The position numbers and the translations under genes are program-made. The notes beneath the pieces are model-generated. The model saw only the letters and a program-made list of their open reading frames with translations, did not search any database and was not told the origin of the DNA. Shown here one piece after another: positions 26,103 to 35,390 of a stretch of DNA of 64,000 nt. The stretch lies in NCBI GenBank assembly GCA_050251715.1, contig JBFWMG010000004.1:62001-126000 (forward strand), in the 5' to 3' direction. The number at the start of each line of letters is the position of its first letter. The stretch's first letter is position 1. This stretch comes from JBFWMG01 sp050251715 (GTDB lineage Bacteria; Desulfobacterota; Desulfovibrionia; Desulfovibrionales; Desulfovibrionaceae).

Positions 26103-27071
26103 TCACTTACCGAGCACCAGCACCTGGTAATACCCCTGCTCTTTTGCCGTGATGGCGTGGGCCAGTTCTTCCGAGTAGTCCACATAGGGATACATGAGGT
26201 CGATGACCGGCAGTTCATTGAACGTTTCCAGGACGCGCAGCCCGATGCGGCGGCACGTCTCCCGAATGCTTTCCCTGGTGAAGAACTGGATGTGCGAGCG
26301 GGGCTCAAAGGTGGGTGTCGCCACGCCAAGGATCTTGATGGCCAGGCTGTCATAGTTGGGGATGAGCGCCAGCAGGCGTCCATCGTCGCTCAAGATGTCG
26401 CGGCATGTGCCGAGCACGGACAGGGGGTCGGTCAGATGCTCCAGCACGCCCCACATGTATATCTGGCCGAACTGCTTGTTGAAATCGATGGATTCGATCA
26501 CCCTGTCATAGAAATTGCCGGGAGCCACGGTCCGCGAAACGAGGGGCGCGGCGGCTTCGTTCAGTTCCAGGCCGTGCAGTTCCTCCGGCGACCGGTAGCC
26601 GCGCCCGGCAAGAAAACGCAGGAAAAGGCCCGCGCCGCACCCCACGTCCAGTACGTTGCGATTGCCGCCCGCCTCGCCGTCCATGATATGGAAGTATTTT
26701 TCATACACCAGATGCCAGTAGCGCTCGTGGTGGGCGTTCATCTGCAGGCTCACGTTGGCCTTGTCTGCCTCGGAGCGCTTGTACAGTTCCTCGAGCACGC
26801 CGTCGCGCAACTGGTTTTGGACATAGACATGGGAGCACCGCTCGCAGGCAACGTAGGAGAAGCCATGCTTCACGAAAAGCTTGTAGCAGGCGTCGGCCTG
26901 GCACACGGGGCAGCGCTTCGCCTCGACATAGCGGGGATCGACAATGACGCCGTCCACCTTGGGAAAGGTTTCCGCCTCTTCCTTGAGCAGCCGGTTCATG
27001 TCCATCTGTTCGGGACATTTGCTGCGCCAGTCCCTGTTTTCCATGAGAATGGGCTTATGCCTGTCTGTCAT
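26103..27071 (-). CDS. Zn-ribbon class I SAM methyltransferase
   Basis: 322 residues from ATG 27069-27071 with GAGGAG 6 nt upstream. An N-terminal Zn-ribbon (CPVC then CERC) precedes a SAM-binding domain with LDVGCGAGLFL and GVLEHLTDP, ending in FEPRSHIQFFT typical of the family. It strongly resembles the C-terminal half of the NeuA fusion protein at 19.0-20.7 kb, suggesting a common origin. Such proteins methylate sugars or sugar nucleotides in surface-glycan pathways. It is separated from the regulator by about 420 bp, so it may have its own promoter. The 300 bp upstream (27072-27372) shows nothing I can name. Confidence 0.85.
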   Translation of the reverse strand: MTDRHKPILMENRDWRSKCPEQMDMNRLLKEEAETFPKVDGVIVDPRYVEAKRCPVCQADACYKLFVKHGFSYVACERCSHVYVQNQLRDGVLEELYKRSEADKANVSLQMNAHHERYWHLVYEKYFHIMDGEAGGNRNVLDVGCGAGLFLRFLAGRGYRSPEELHGLELNEAAAPLVSRTVAPGNFYDRVIESIDFNKQFGQIYMWGVLEHLTDPLSVLGTCRDILSDDGRLLALIPNYDSLAIKILGVATPTFEPRSHIQFFTRESIRETCRRIGLRVLETFNELPVIDLMYPYVDYSEELAHAITAKEQGYYQVLVLGK

Positions 27072-27372
27072 TGCACTCCTCGCTGCGTGGAACATGTACG
27101 GATGCCGGGAACGACCGTGACGAGCCGCCATGCGGATCAGGGCGGATGGATTGCGGAAGCGGCGTCCGAGCCCCGGAAAGGCAGCGGCACACTACAAGCC
27201 GCCCCTGAAAAAGTAAACCGGCGCGGGCGGCGCAACGGTCCACAGCCCGCCAACGCGATCGGACGCCGGGGAGCGCCGGGAAAAGGCTACAGCGCCAAGC
27301 GTGGATTGAGGAGGATGGGACTGAACCGTGAATCCGTCATGCCCGGCCGCCGGCCGAGGCTTGGGCCGCCAG

Positions 27373-27843
27373 TCAGGCGGTGCACACGGGCGATGCCGTG
27401 TTCGATGCCTGGGTAAACACGGCGGCCTGGTCTTCCGCCGCCACCAGGGTTTCCTCATCCGGCTCCTCGGCCGTTTCCTCCTCGGCCGCCTCTTCGGCGG
27501 CGGAGGACGCCGCCGGACGGGGCGGCGGCGGCGAAGGTTCCACCTCCTGGCCGGTCATGGTGGGCACCACCGGCCCCAAGGCCCAAGGCTGCGACACCAT
27601 GGTCACGGAGCCGGCCGCCAGGAGGCGGGCCATGCGGCGCGCCACCTCTATGGTGTTCCATTCGTCCACCGGATCGGGGAAATGGTCCATCAGGAAATAG
27701 CGCAGGGTTTCGGCGTTGCCCTCATCCGCCACCACGCCGCGCAAAAACGCCAGCGCCTCGTGGTAATCCGTAAAGGTTTCCACCCGGTCCATGCGGCTCA
27801 GCATCTCGACGATGCGGCCATTGCCCCGCAACATCCTTTTCAT
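27373..27843 (-). CDS. Hypothetical acidic protein
   Basis: 156 residues from ATG 27841-27843 with AAGGGA upstream; the open frame continues into the neighbouring repeat element, so the longer version is unlikely. Residues 1-90 look folded and helical (VEMLSRMDRVETF, ALAFLRGVV, NTIEVARRMARLL). The C-terminal 55 residues are a low-complexity Pro/Ala/Glu tail (PSPPPPRPAASSAAEEAAEEE). I do not recognise the family. It stands alone between the glycan island and the repeat element and may be monocistronic. Confidence 0.6.
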   Translation of the reverse strand: MKRMLRGNGRIVEMLSRMDRVETFTDYHEALAFLRGVVADEGNAETLRYFLMDHFPDPVDEWNTIEVARRMARLLAAGSVTMVSQPWALGPVVPTMTGQEVEPSPPPPRPAASSAAEEAAEEETAEEPDEETLVAAEDQAAVFTQASNTASPVCTA

Positions 27844-27882
27844 CCCGTTCCCTTGTCCGGCGTATGCCGCCGCGGCACCTAA

Positions 27883-28032
27883 CAGACTGTTGAAAAAGGC
27901 CGTCCTGACCTTTCTCAACTCGGGTTGGCAAAAACGTGGTTTTGCCCCCCTCGCGAATCATGAACGTCTCTTCGTTCAGTTCATGATTCGACGCGCCTTC
28001 CTGGCGCGCACAGGCTGTTTTTCAACAGCCTG
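27883..28032. repeat. MITE-like 150-bp element with terminal inverted repeats
   Basis: The ends CAGACTGTTGAAAAA (27883-27897) and TTTTTCAACAGCCTG (28018-28032) are inverted repeats matching at 14 of 15 positions. Inside are a 12-bp perfect inverted repeat (27954-27965 with 27979-27990), a GGCAAAA/TTTTGCC pair near 27927-27946, and an 8-bp stem AGGCTGTT/AACAGCCT at 28012-28031. There is no coding frame of substance. The structure fits a non-autonomous transposable or REP-type intergenic element. No second copy is seen in the window, so its repeat status needs a genome search. Confidence 0.6.
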
Positions 28033-28156
28033 CAAAACCCTACGCCAAAGCACCGGCCAAGACAATGCCGCGCCCGATATGGCGGATTCGTTTCGCGGCG
28101 GGCCGTTACCGCGCTTCCCCTTGACTTTCATGCATGTTACGGCAACGGTGTCAAGG

Positions 28157-30967
28157 ATGCCAGGGGAACAGGCTCCACGCGGCCACAACGCGGCAACACG
28201 CATGCAGCACACGCTTGCCAGGATTTTTTCCGTCGAACAGGGGGAGGGGCGCGCCACGGCGCTGGCCACTACCCTGTCCTTTTGCCTTGGTTTTTCAGGT
28301 ATTTTCGTCTTTTCCGCCTCGCGCGCCATCTTCCTCAAACACTTTGAGGCCAGCGACCTGTCCTATGTCTACATGGGCATCGCCGTGGCGGTCATGACCG
28401 TGGGCTATCTCTTCGCCCGCGTGGGGCATTCGTTGCGGCCCGAGCGCCTTGCCGTGGCCACCCTGCTCTTCATGTTCTTTTCCATTCTCGGCTTCCGCAT
28501 CTGGTTCCTCATGGGCGGCGACCTGTGGCCCGCCCTGCTGCTGGCCGTCTGGTTCAACGTCTGCTTCCTGCTCACGAGCCTCAGCTTCTGGACCCTGTGC
28601 AGCCGCCTGTTCGACGTGCGCCAGGCCAAGCGGTTGTACGCGCTCATCGGTTCCGGCGAATTCCTGGCCGCCGTGCTCGCGGGCTGCGCCAGCCCCTTTC
28701 TGGTGCGCGCCATGGGCACGGAAAACCTGCTCTACCTCGCCTGCGGCGGCCTGCTTGGCGGCGTGGGCATAGCCCTTGCCCTGGGCCGCCTGCTGGAACA
28801 AGGCCGCACCCAGGAAGACCGCGCCCGCAAACCGCGCGTGGCCTTCAAGCCGGGCCAGGGACTGCACGACCGCTACCAGTTCACGCTGCACGTCCTCTGG
28901 GCATTGTCCATCTGCGGCCTCTACCTCACCGACGCGGCCCTCAACGTCCAGGCCAAGGCGCACTTTCCCGACACCGACGCCCTGGCCGGGTTCTTCGGCC
29001 TGTTCTACGCCGGATCAGGCGTGGTCATCCTTCTCTTCCGCAGCCTGCTGTCGGGCCGCATCATCAACAAGCTGGGCCCGGCCACCGCGCTGTTCCAGCT
29101 GCCCGGCCTCGTCATGCTGGCCACCCTGGCCCTGGCGCTGTCCACCAGCCTGTTCCACGCCACGGACGCCACGCTCTTCCTCCTGGCCCTGGCCTGCCGC
29201 GTGCTGGACTTCGTCCTGCGCTCCAGCATCCACAAGCCCGCCTACCAGGTGCTCTACCAGCCGCTGCCGCCGCAAAAGCGCCTGGCCACGCAAACCTCGG
29301 TGGAAGGACTCGCCGAACCCCTGGCCATTCTGGCCGTGGGCGCCCTGCTGCTGTTTGGCCGCGCCTACGTGCCCTTCCGGGCCGACTACATCGCCATCGC
29401 CTTGCTGGCCATCCTTGTTCCCTGGCTTGCGGCCATCCATTTCGTGCGCGGCCAATACACCAGCGCGCTCATGGAGGCGGTGGACAAGCGCGTGGTCTCC
29501 AGCGGCGAATTCTCCCTGGCCGACAGCCACCACAAGAACCTGGTGGCGCGGCGTCTGGAAAGCCCCTATCCCGCCGAAGTCATCTTCTGCATGGATCTGC
29601 TGGAAAAAAACGCGCCCGAGTTGATGGAGAGCGTGCTGCTCCTTGCCCTGTTCCACCCCGCACAGGCCGTGCAGCTCGACGCGCTGGCCCGCATCGAGCG
29701 GTTGAAGGTGGACTATGCCAAGGAGCAGGTGGCGCTCTTCCTGGAAACCACGGAAGAGCCGCAGGCGCTTGCCGCCGCCCTGCGCGCCTATGCGGCCATT
29801 GCCGGGCACGAGGCCGCTCCGGTGCTCACCCCGTACCTCGACCACGACGACCCGCGCGTGGTGGCGGGAGCCGTGGTCGGCATGTTCCACGGCTGCGACG
29901 ACGCGGCCTGCGGCGTGGCGCATACCTATCTGGCGGACATGGCGGCGGCGGGGGATCCCATGTCCCGCGCCCTGGCGGCCAGCGCCCTGGGCATGATCGG
30001 CCCCAAGGCGCCGCTCCCCCTGCTTGAAGCCCTGGTGCGCGACCCGGTTGCCGCCGTCAGCAAGACGGCCATGGCCGCCACCGAGAAGATTCGGGATCCG
30101 CAGCTTGCGCCCGTGCTCATCGACGCCCTGGCCGCGCCGCGCCTTGGCGCTGCCGCCGCCCGTGCGCTGGGGCACATGGGAGATGCGGCGTTGCCCGCCA
30201 TGGCCGCGGCCTGCGCCGCGAGCACCGACCGCCGGACCCTGTCGGGACTGGTGCGCGCCGCCGCCCACAACCCCGGCGACGCGGCCACCGCCTTTCTGCA
30301 CCGGCTGGGCATGGCGGGCGACCCGTCCCTGCGGTTGCAGGCGCTCAACGCCCTGCAGGCACGCGGCTACCACGCGCAGCCCAGCGAGGCGGCGCAGGTG
30401 CGCGCGCTCATCGAGCGGGAAGCGGCCGCAGCCGCATGGTTCCTGGCGGCGCGGCTGGCCATTGCCGACGCCCCGGCCTGCCAGGCCCTGGCCTATGCGC
30501 TGCGCGACGAGGAACGGGACGCCACAGGCCGAGTCTTTGCCCTGCTGTCCTTCCTGTGCCCGCCGCGCAGTGTGGCCGAGGCGCAAAAAAACCTGCGCCA
30601 CCCGGCTCGCGAAAAGAAGGCCTACGCCTTGGAAATATTGGAAAACGTTGCCCCGGCACCGCTCAAACGCCTGGTTGCGGCGCTGGCGACGGAGGACGTC
30701 GCGCACCGGCGCGCGTTCATGAGCGAGATGTTCCCCACGCCGCCCATGGATGCCGCGCAGGTCATCGCAACAGTCGCGGCGCAACACGAAGTCGCGCCCT
30801 CGGCCTGGACTCGCACAGCCGCATTGTACGCCGCCGGCCTGCGGGGCGACTCGGCCCTTGCGCCCGTTGCCGACGCGGCCAAGGCGGACGCCGATGCCGC
30901 GCTGGCGGAAACCGCCCTTTGGACGCTTGCCCGCCTTGTTCCCCCCGTTCCCACACCGCGGACATAG
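28157..30967 (+). CDS. Nucleotide transporter-like (Npt1/MFS) membrane protein with HEAT repeats
   Basis: About 936 residues if ATG 28157 is used; ATG 28130 and 28202 are alternatives and none has a clear ribosome-binding site. Residues from about 20 to 430 form roughly 12 hydrophobic segments (SFCLGFSGIFVFSASRAIFL, ALLLAVWFNVCFLL, AFFGLFYAGSGVVILLF) in the pattern of ATP/ADP-translocase-like and MFS proteins. The C-terminal 450 residues are Ala/Leu-rich helical repeats of HEAT type. Transporter-HEAT proteins often also carry a C-terminal cyclic-nucleotide-binding domain; here that domain is the separate next gene, 10 nt downstream. The transported solute is unknown. Confidence 0.8.
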   Translation: MPGEQAPRGHNAATRMQHTLARIFSVEQGEGRATALATTLSFCLGFSGIFVFSASRAIFLKHFEASDLSYVYMGIAVAVMTVGYLFARVGHSLRPERLAVATLLFMFFSILGFRIWFLMGGDLWPALLLAVWFNVCFLLTSLSFWTLCSRLFDVRQAKRLYALIGSGEFLAAVLAGCASPFLVRAMGTENLLYLACGGLLGGVGIALALGRLLEQGRTQEDRARKPRVAFKPGQGLHDRYQFTLHVLWALSICGLYLTDAALNVQAKAHFPDTDALAGFFGLFYAGSGVVILLFRSLLSGRIINKLGPATALFQLPGLVMLATLALALSTSLFHATDATLFLLALACRVLDFVLRSSIHKPAYQVLYQPLPPQKRLATQTSVEGLAEPLAILAVGALLLFGRAYVPFRADYIAIALLAILVPWLAAIHFVRGQYTSALMEAVDKRVVSSGEFSLADSHHKNLVARRLESPYPAEVIFCMDLLEKNAPELMESVLLLALFHPAQAVQLDALARIERLKVDYAKEQVALFLETTEEPQALAAALRAYAAIAGHEAAPVLTPYLDHDDPRVVAGAVVGMFHGCDDAACGVAHTYLADMAAAGDPMSRALAASALGMIGPKAPLPLLEALVRDPVAAVSKTAMAATEKIRDPQLAPVLIDALAAPRLGAAAARALGHMGDAALPAMAAACAASTDRRTLSGLVRAAAHNPGDAATAFLHRLGMAGDPSLRLQALNALQARGYHAQPSEAAQVRALIEREAAAAAWFLAARLAIADAPACQALAYALRDEERDATGRVFALLSFLCPPRSVAEAQKNLRHPAREKKAYALEILENVAPAPLKRLVAALATEDVAHRRAFMSEMFPTPPMDAAQVIATVAAQHEVAPSAWTRTAALYAAGLRGDSALAPVADAAKADADAALAETALWTLARLVPPVPTPRT

Positions 30968-30977
30968 AGGAGACCAC

Positions 30978-31397
30978 ATGCTCACGGTGGAAAAGGTCTT
31001 ATTGCTCAGCAGCGTCGGTTTTTTCGCCGACCTTCCCGGCGACATGCTCGCCAACATCGCCTCCATGTTCGAAGAGGTGGAGATCCTTCGCGGCGAACAT
31101 GTGGTGGTGAAAGGGGATTTCGGCACCAGCCTGTATCTGGTGGCGACCGGTTCCGTCCGGGTGCATGATGGCGACAAGGAATTCGCCGTGCTGGGCGAGC
31201 GCGACATCTTTGGCGAATTGGCGGCCTTGAGTCCCGAGCCGCGCACGGCCACGGTCACTGCCGTGGAGGACGCCATCCTGCTCAAGATCGAGCATGAAGC
31301 CTTGTATGAACTCATTGCGGAGCATACCGAGCTGGCCAAGAACATCATCCGCTTCCTGTGCAGCCGCTATCGGGAGAGCATCACACACGGCCATTGA
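30978..31397 (+). CDS. Cyclic nucleotide-binding domain protein
   Basis: 139 residues from ATG 30978, with AGAGGAGA just before it. The whole protein is one CRP-type cyclic-nucleotide-binding domain: FADLPGDMLANIASMFE, the beta-roll, and the phosphate-binding cassette GERDIFGELAALSPEPRTATVTA with the Gly-Glu and Arg that hold the cyclic phosphate. There is no helix-turn-helix, so it is a regulatory or adaptor subunit and not a transcription factor. It lies 10 nt after the transporter/HEAT gene and upstream of an adenylate cyclase gene, so cAMP is the likely ligand. Confidence 0.9.
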   Translation: MLTVEKVLLLSSVGFFADLPGDMLANIASMFEEVEILRGEHVVVKGDFGTSLYLVATGSVRVHDGDKEFAVLGERDIFGELAALSPEPRTATVTAVEDAILLKIEHEALYELIAEHTELAKNIIRFLCSRYRESITHGH

Positions 31398-31511
31398 GGC
31401 CTCCCGCCCGATTTGATTAAGCCTTGACCCATGGCGCGCCGCCATGTAGATCATACGTGATATCTTTCGGTTACTCTTGTCGTTCCACCACCGCGCCGCA
31501 GGGGGGAAGCC

Positions 31512-33770
31512 ATGGCTGCTGCCGCACAGGTTGGGGACGGTTTCAAAAAGCTGTTCCGCATCAGAATCACGCTGCCGACACTCATCGTTTCGCTCATTGG
31601 CGGAACCATGCTGCTCGTGGCGTCGCTTTCCTATTTTCACACCGCCCAGGTGCTCCGTACGCTGGCCTTTGGCCATATGGGCCAGATAACGGACCAGACC
31701 ATCGCCAAGACCATGAACCAGTTGCAAGAGGTCGAGACCCTGTTGCGCATCAACAGGACCATCGTCCCCCCCGGCGTCTTCGGCCTGAGGACGCAGGATG
31801 CGGACCGGTCGGCGCGGCAGGCGCACCTGAATGACGTCCTTGAACAGTTTTCAAAGGAAATCAACCTGTTTCCCGCTACCACCAACATCCATCTCGGCGA
31901 CGAGCAGGGCAACTTCTATATGGTTTCGCGGCGGGAAGAACACAATCGCGCCATCAAGATCCTGACCAGGCTGGACGACACGCCCGCCTGCGCCCAGCGC
32001 ATGGCCTCGGCCCGCGAAGCAGCGTCCAGCGACGGCACGCAGGGAGTGGACACCACGTCCTGCGTGCGCTCCATCCTGATCCACCGCACCGCCGAGGGAC
32101 GCGACACGGGCGTCGACGTCCTGGACAGGGACGGCTATGATCCCAGAGTGCGCCCCTGGTACACCAAGGCCAAGGAGACGGGAGCAACATCCTGGACCCC
32201 GGTCTATCTGTTCCACCAGTCGCGCAAGCCGGGCATCACGGCCTCGCTGCCCGTGTACATGGGCGAAGACTTCGCGGGCGTGCTGGGTGTGGACATCGAA
32301 CTGTCCGCGCTTTCCCAGTTTCTCTCCACCCTTCAGGTGGGCAAGAACGGCCGGGCCTTCATCATCCACGACACGGGGGAAATCATCGCCTACCCCGATC
32401 CGGCGCAGCTTGCCCGCATCGATCCCGCCACGGGAGCGGTGACCACGCGCCACATCCGCGCGTGCAGCGACAACGCGGCCTATGAATCCTACAAGGAACT
32501 CGTGCACACGCTCGGCGGCAACGCCCAGCGCGCCTTGTCCTTCCAAGGCCAGCGGCACATCACCTTCACCGCCGACGGCATGGCCTACCTGGGATCGTTC
32601 GCCCCCTTGTCCACACAGCACGACTGGAAATGGTACATCGGCGTCATCATGCCGGAAGACGATTTCCTGGCGCCCCTCAAGCGCAACAACGTCATCACCA
32701 TGACCATTACCTTGTGCAGCATGGTTGCGGCCATCCTGCTCGGCATCCTCATCAGCCGCCGCATCACCAGACCGCTTACCGCCCTCACGCAGGAGGCGGA
32801 GCGCATCCGCAGACTGGATCTCGATTCCTCCACCCCCACCAAATCCTTTTTCATGGAAATCCAAACCATGGCGCGTTCGTTCGAGGACATGAAGTCGGGC
32901 CTGCGCTCGTTCCGCAAATTCGTCCCCGCCGACGTGGTCAGCACCCTCATCGCCTCGGGACACGAGGCCAACCTGGACGCGCGGCACCGCGAGGTGACGC
33001 TCTTTTTCTCGGACATCGTGGGATTCACCTCGGTAAGCGAAACCATGCCGCCGCAGGCGCTCGTCGAGCATCTGGGCGACTACCTGGACACCGCCAGCCG
33101 GGTCATCCACGCCCACAACGGCACGGTGGACAAATTCATCGGCGACGCGGTGATGGCCTTTTGGAACGCGCCAGGGGACGTGCCCGACCATCCCGCCAAG
33201 GCCTGCGCGGCAGCGCTGGCCGTGCTGCGCGAACTGGACGCCTGCAACGAGCGATGGCGCGCGGCAGGGCTTCCCGCGTTGCAAACCCGCATCGGGCTGC
33301 ACTGCGGGTCGGTATTGGTGGGCAACATGGGGGCGCAGTCCCGCCTCAACTATACGGTCATCGGCGACACGGTGAACCTGGCCAGCCGCCTTGAGGGGCT
33401 GGGCAAACATTATGCCGTGCGCTGCGTGGTGAGCGAGGCCGTTGTCCAGCGCGCCCCAGGCGTGGCCTTGTTCCGCAGGCTCGACACCGTGGCCGTGAAA
33501 GGCAAGCAGGAGGCGGCGACCATTTATGAAATGATCTGCGCCCTTGACGCCGCCGACGCGGCGCTGCGCGAACGTGTCGCCCGGTTCGAGGATGCCCTTG
33601 CCCGCTACCAGCGGCGGGAGTTCGCCCCGGCGCGGGACATGTTCCTGGAATTGGACACGGCCTGGGGCGGCGACGGCCCATCCCGGCGGTTTGCCGCGCG
33701 TTGCGAAAAATATCTCGAAACGCCTCCCCCCGCCGACTGGGAAGGTATCCATCGTTTCACCTCCAAATAG
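31512..33770 (+). CDS. Cache-HAMP class III adenylate cyclase
   Basis: 752 residues with GGGGGAAG before the ATG. A first membrane segment (about 21-43) is followed by a large extracytoplasmic double-Cache-like sensor (RDGYDPRVRPWYTKAKETG, GVLGVDIELSALSQFL), a second membrane segment (about 393-413), a HAMP linker, and a class III cyclase domain: FFSDIVGFT (about 498-506) with the first metal Asp, DKFIGDAVMAFW (about 539) with the adenine-recognition Lys and second Asp region, and NYTVIGDTVNLASR (about 613). The substrate-selecting residues favour ATP over GTP. A C-terminal helical extension follows. It probably makes cAMP in response to a small extracellular ligand. Confidence 0.92.
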   Translation: MAAAAQVGDGFKKLFRIRITLPTLIVSLIGGTMLLVASLSYFHTAQVLRTLAFGHMGQITDQTIAKTMNQLQEVETLLRINRTIVPPGVFGLRTQDADRSARQAHLNDVLEQFSKEINLFPATTNIHLGDEQGNFYMVSRREEHNRAIKILTRLDDTPACAQRMASAREAASSDGTQGVDTTSCVRSILIHRTAEGRDTGVDVLDRDGYDPRVRPWYTKAKETGATSWTPVYLFHQSRKPGITASLPVYMGEDFAGVLGVDIELSALSQFLSTLQVGKNGRAFIIHDTGEIIAYPDPAQLARIDPATGAVTTRHIRACSDNAAYESYKELVHTLGGNAQRALSFQGQRHITFTADGMAYLGSFAPLSTQHDWKWYIGVIMPEDDFLAPLKRNNVITMTITLCSMVAAILLGILISRRITRPLTALTQEAERIRRLDLDSSTPTKSFFMEIQTMARSFEDMKSGLRSFRKFVPADVVSTLIASGHEANLDARHREVTLFFSDIVGFTSVSETMPPQALVEHLGDYLDTASRVIHAHNGTVDKFIGDAVMAFWNAPGDVPDHPAKACAAALAVLRELDACNERWRAAGLPALQTRIGLHCGSVLVGNMGAQSRLNYTVIGDTVNLASRLEGLGKHYAVRCVVSEAVVQRAPGVALFRRLDTVAVKGKQEAATIYEMICALDAADAALRERVARFEDALARYQRREFAPARDMFLELDTAWGGDGPSRRFAARCEKYLETPPPADWEGIHRFTSK

Positions 33771-33804
33771 GCGTATCCTGTGCCCGCGCCCGCGCACACA
33801 AGCC

Positions 33805-33834
33805 TTGTAAGATCGGGCATTCTCGTGCTATACG
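33805..33834 (+). promoter_or_regulatory. Candidate sigma70 promoter of the substrate-binding protein gene
   Basis: TTGTAA (33805-33810) and TATACG (33829-33834) are separated by 18 nt, about 57 nt before the ATG at 33891. The assignment rests on pattern and position in the 120-bp gap after the cyclase gene. Confidence 0.35.
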
Positions 33835-33890
33835 CTGTGTGAATGGCTACACAGGTGTGTCCTGGACGCGCCAATCAAGGAGGAGTTTGC

Positions 33891-35048
33891 ATGAAACGAC
33901 TTTCCGTGCCGCTTGTGGTGCTTTGCATCATACTGTTCTGCCTGCCCGCCCTGGGCCTGGCCGCAGACCAGGATTTTAGCACAGCCCCCCCGGCGACGCC
34001 CCCGGCCAAAAAGCTCCGGCTCGGCTACCTCCAGGGCGGCATCTACAAGGACTACCTTCCTGTCTTCCGCTCGCTGGTGAACGGGCTGGTGGGTCTTGGC
34101 TGGCTGGAAAACCCCATTATCCCGGATACGGACGCAGCCCTTGGTTCAAAGGGACTGTGGGACTGGCTGGCCGCCAACGGCAACAGCAAATATATTGAAT
34201 TCGCCTCCGACGCCTTTTACGACGCGGACTGGTCCGCCGAAAAGCGGCCCCAGGTCCAGACCGCGCTCATCGACCGCCTCAAAACCAAGAAAGACATCGC
34301 CGTCATGATCTGCATGGGCACGTGGGCGGGCCAGGACGTGGTCACGGACGCCATCACCACCCCGACCCTTGTCTTTTCCACTTCCGACCCCATTGGCTCA
34401 AAGATCATCAAGAGCCTGCACGACTCGGGCTACGACCACCTCTGGGCCCGCTCCGACCCAACACGCTATGAACGCCAGGTCCGCCTCTTCCAGGACATCA
34501 TCGGCTTCAACCGCCTCGGCATCGTGTACGAGGACTCTCCCGTGGGCCGCAGCTTCGCGTCGGTGGACAAGATCGAGCAGGTGGCCAAGGAGCGCGGCTT
34601 CAAGATCGTGACCTGCTTCGCGCCCTTCAGCCAGGTGGATGAAAACGAGGCCACCCGCCGCGTCATCGACTGCCACAAGAAGCTCGCACCCAAGGTGGAC
34701 GCCCTGTACATCACCAACCACCGCGGCATCAAAACCGACAAGATGCACGAACTCATGGCCCCGCTCTTCGAGTACAACATCCCCACCTTCTCCCAGGCCG
34801 GGTCCAACGAGGTGCGCTACGGCGCCCTGCTCTCCATCTCGCAGGCCAACTTCCTCTATGTGGGCAAGTTCTACGCCGAGACCGTGGCCCGCGTGCTCAA
34901 CGGCGCCAAGCCCCGCGACCTGTCGCAGGTGTTTGAAAGCCCGCCCAAAATCGCCATCAACCTGGGCACCGCCGAACTCATCGGCTACGATCCGCCCGTG
35001 GACATCCTGGGCGCGGCCGACGAAATCTACGAAGACATCGCCCAGTAG
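33891..35048 (+). CDS. Periplasmic ABC-type substrate-binding protein
   Basis: 385 residues from ATG 33891 with AAGGAGGAG upstream. A clear Sec signal peptide (MKRLSVPLVVLCIILFCLPALGLA, cleavage near residue 24-25) leads to a two-lobed binding protein with a LRLGYLQGGIYKDYL start and later IGFNRLGIVYEDSPVG and VDALYITNHRGI. This resembles the ABC_sub_bind family of uncharacterised and tryptophan/tyrosine-type binding proteins. No permease or ATPase gene is next to it. The gene stands alone, with its own candidate promoter and a strong terminator. The ligand is unknown. Confidence 0.85.
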   Translation: MKRLSVPLVVLCIILFCLPALGLAADQDFSTAPPATPPAKKLRLGYLQGGIYKDYLPVFRSLVNGLVGLGWLENPIIPDTDAALGSKGLWDWLAANGNSKYIEFASDAFYDADWSAEKRPQVQTALIDRLKTKKDIAVMICMGTWAGQDVVTDAITTPTLVFSTSDPIGSKIIKSLHDSGYDHLWARSDPTRYERQVRLFQDIIGFNRLGIVYEDSPVGRSFASVDKIEQVAKERGFKIVTCFAPFSQVDENEATRRVIDCHKKLAPKVDALYITNHRGIKTDKMHELMAPLFEYNIPTFSQAGSNEVRYGALLSISQANFLYVGKFYAETVARVLNGAKPRDLSQVFESPPKIAINLGTAELIGYDPPVDILGAADEIYEDIAQ

Positions 35049-35065
35049 CCCTCACCCCGCACACC

Positions 35066-35097
35066 AAAAGGGACGCCGCAAGGCGTCCCTTTTTTTT
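35066..35097 (+). terminator. Rho-independent terminator
   Basis: A 12-bp stem (35066-35077 with 35082-35093) closes a GCAA loop and is followed by a run of T residues to 35097. It lies 18 nt after the stop codon of the substrate-binding protein gene. The same AAGGGACGCC stem recurs at 35391. Confidence 0.9.
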
Positions 35098-35113
35098 GAT
35101 AGCTGGCAAAGCC

Positions 35114-35195
35114 CCGGGGGAAGGAGAGAGGAGAGAGAAAACCCCTTTTTATGCTTGGAAAAAGGGGTTTTCTCTCTCCTCTCTCCTTCCCCCGG
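35114..35195. repeat. 37-bp perfect inverted repeat (very long hairpin)
   Basis: Left arm 35114-35150 and right arm 35159-35195 are exact reverse complements over 37 bp, around an 8-nt loop (35151-35158). The arm is a purine-rich block (GGGGGAAGGAGAGAGGAG) followed by AAAACCCCTTTTT. No T-run follows the right arm, so it is not a standard terminator. It contains no gene. From 35196 to 35390 I see no feature. Confidence 0.9.
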
Positions 35196-35390
35196 ACCCC
35201 CATCCTCTCTTCTCTCTCTTTCCCCAAAAACTGCTGGTAGGGTAGGTGGATACGTTTGGGATGAGCGAGTTCCCCTGGCGGGCGGACTCGTTGTCTGTGG
35301 ACGATGGCATGGAGGATTCACCCGACGCCGTGAGCCGCATGGTTTCGAGAAAAAACGAGCAGGAATACAAGGCTGTTTGTCAGTTGTCTG

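Noticed and set aside
27192..27458. Small minus-strand frame in the gap between the methyltransferase and the acidic protein
   Set aside because: No ribosome-binding site, Arg/Pro-rich text and overlap with the start of the next gene; no family signal.
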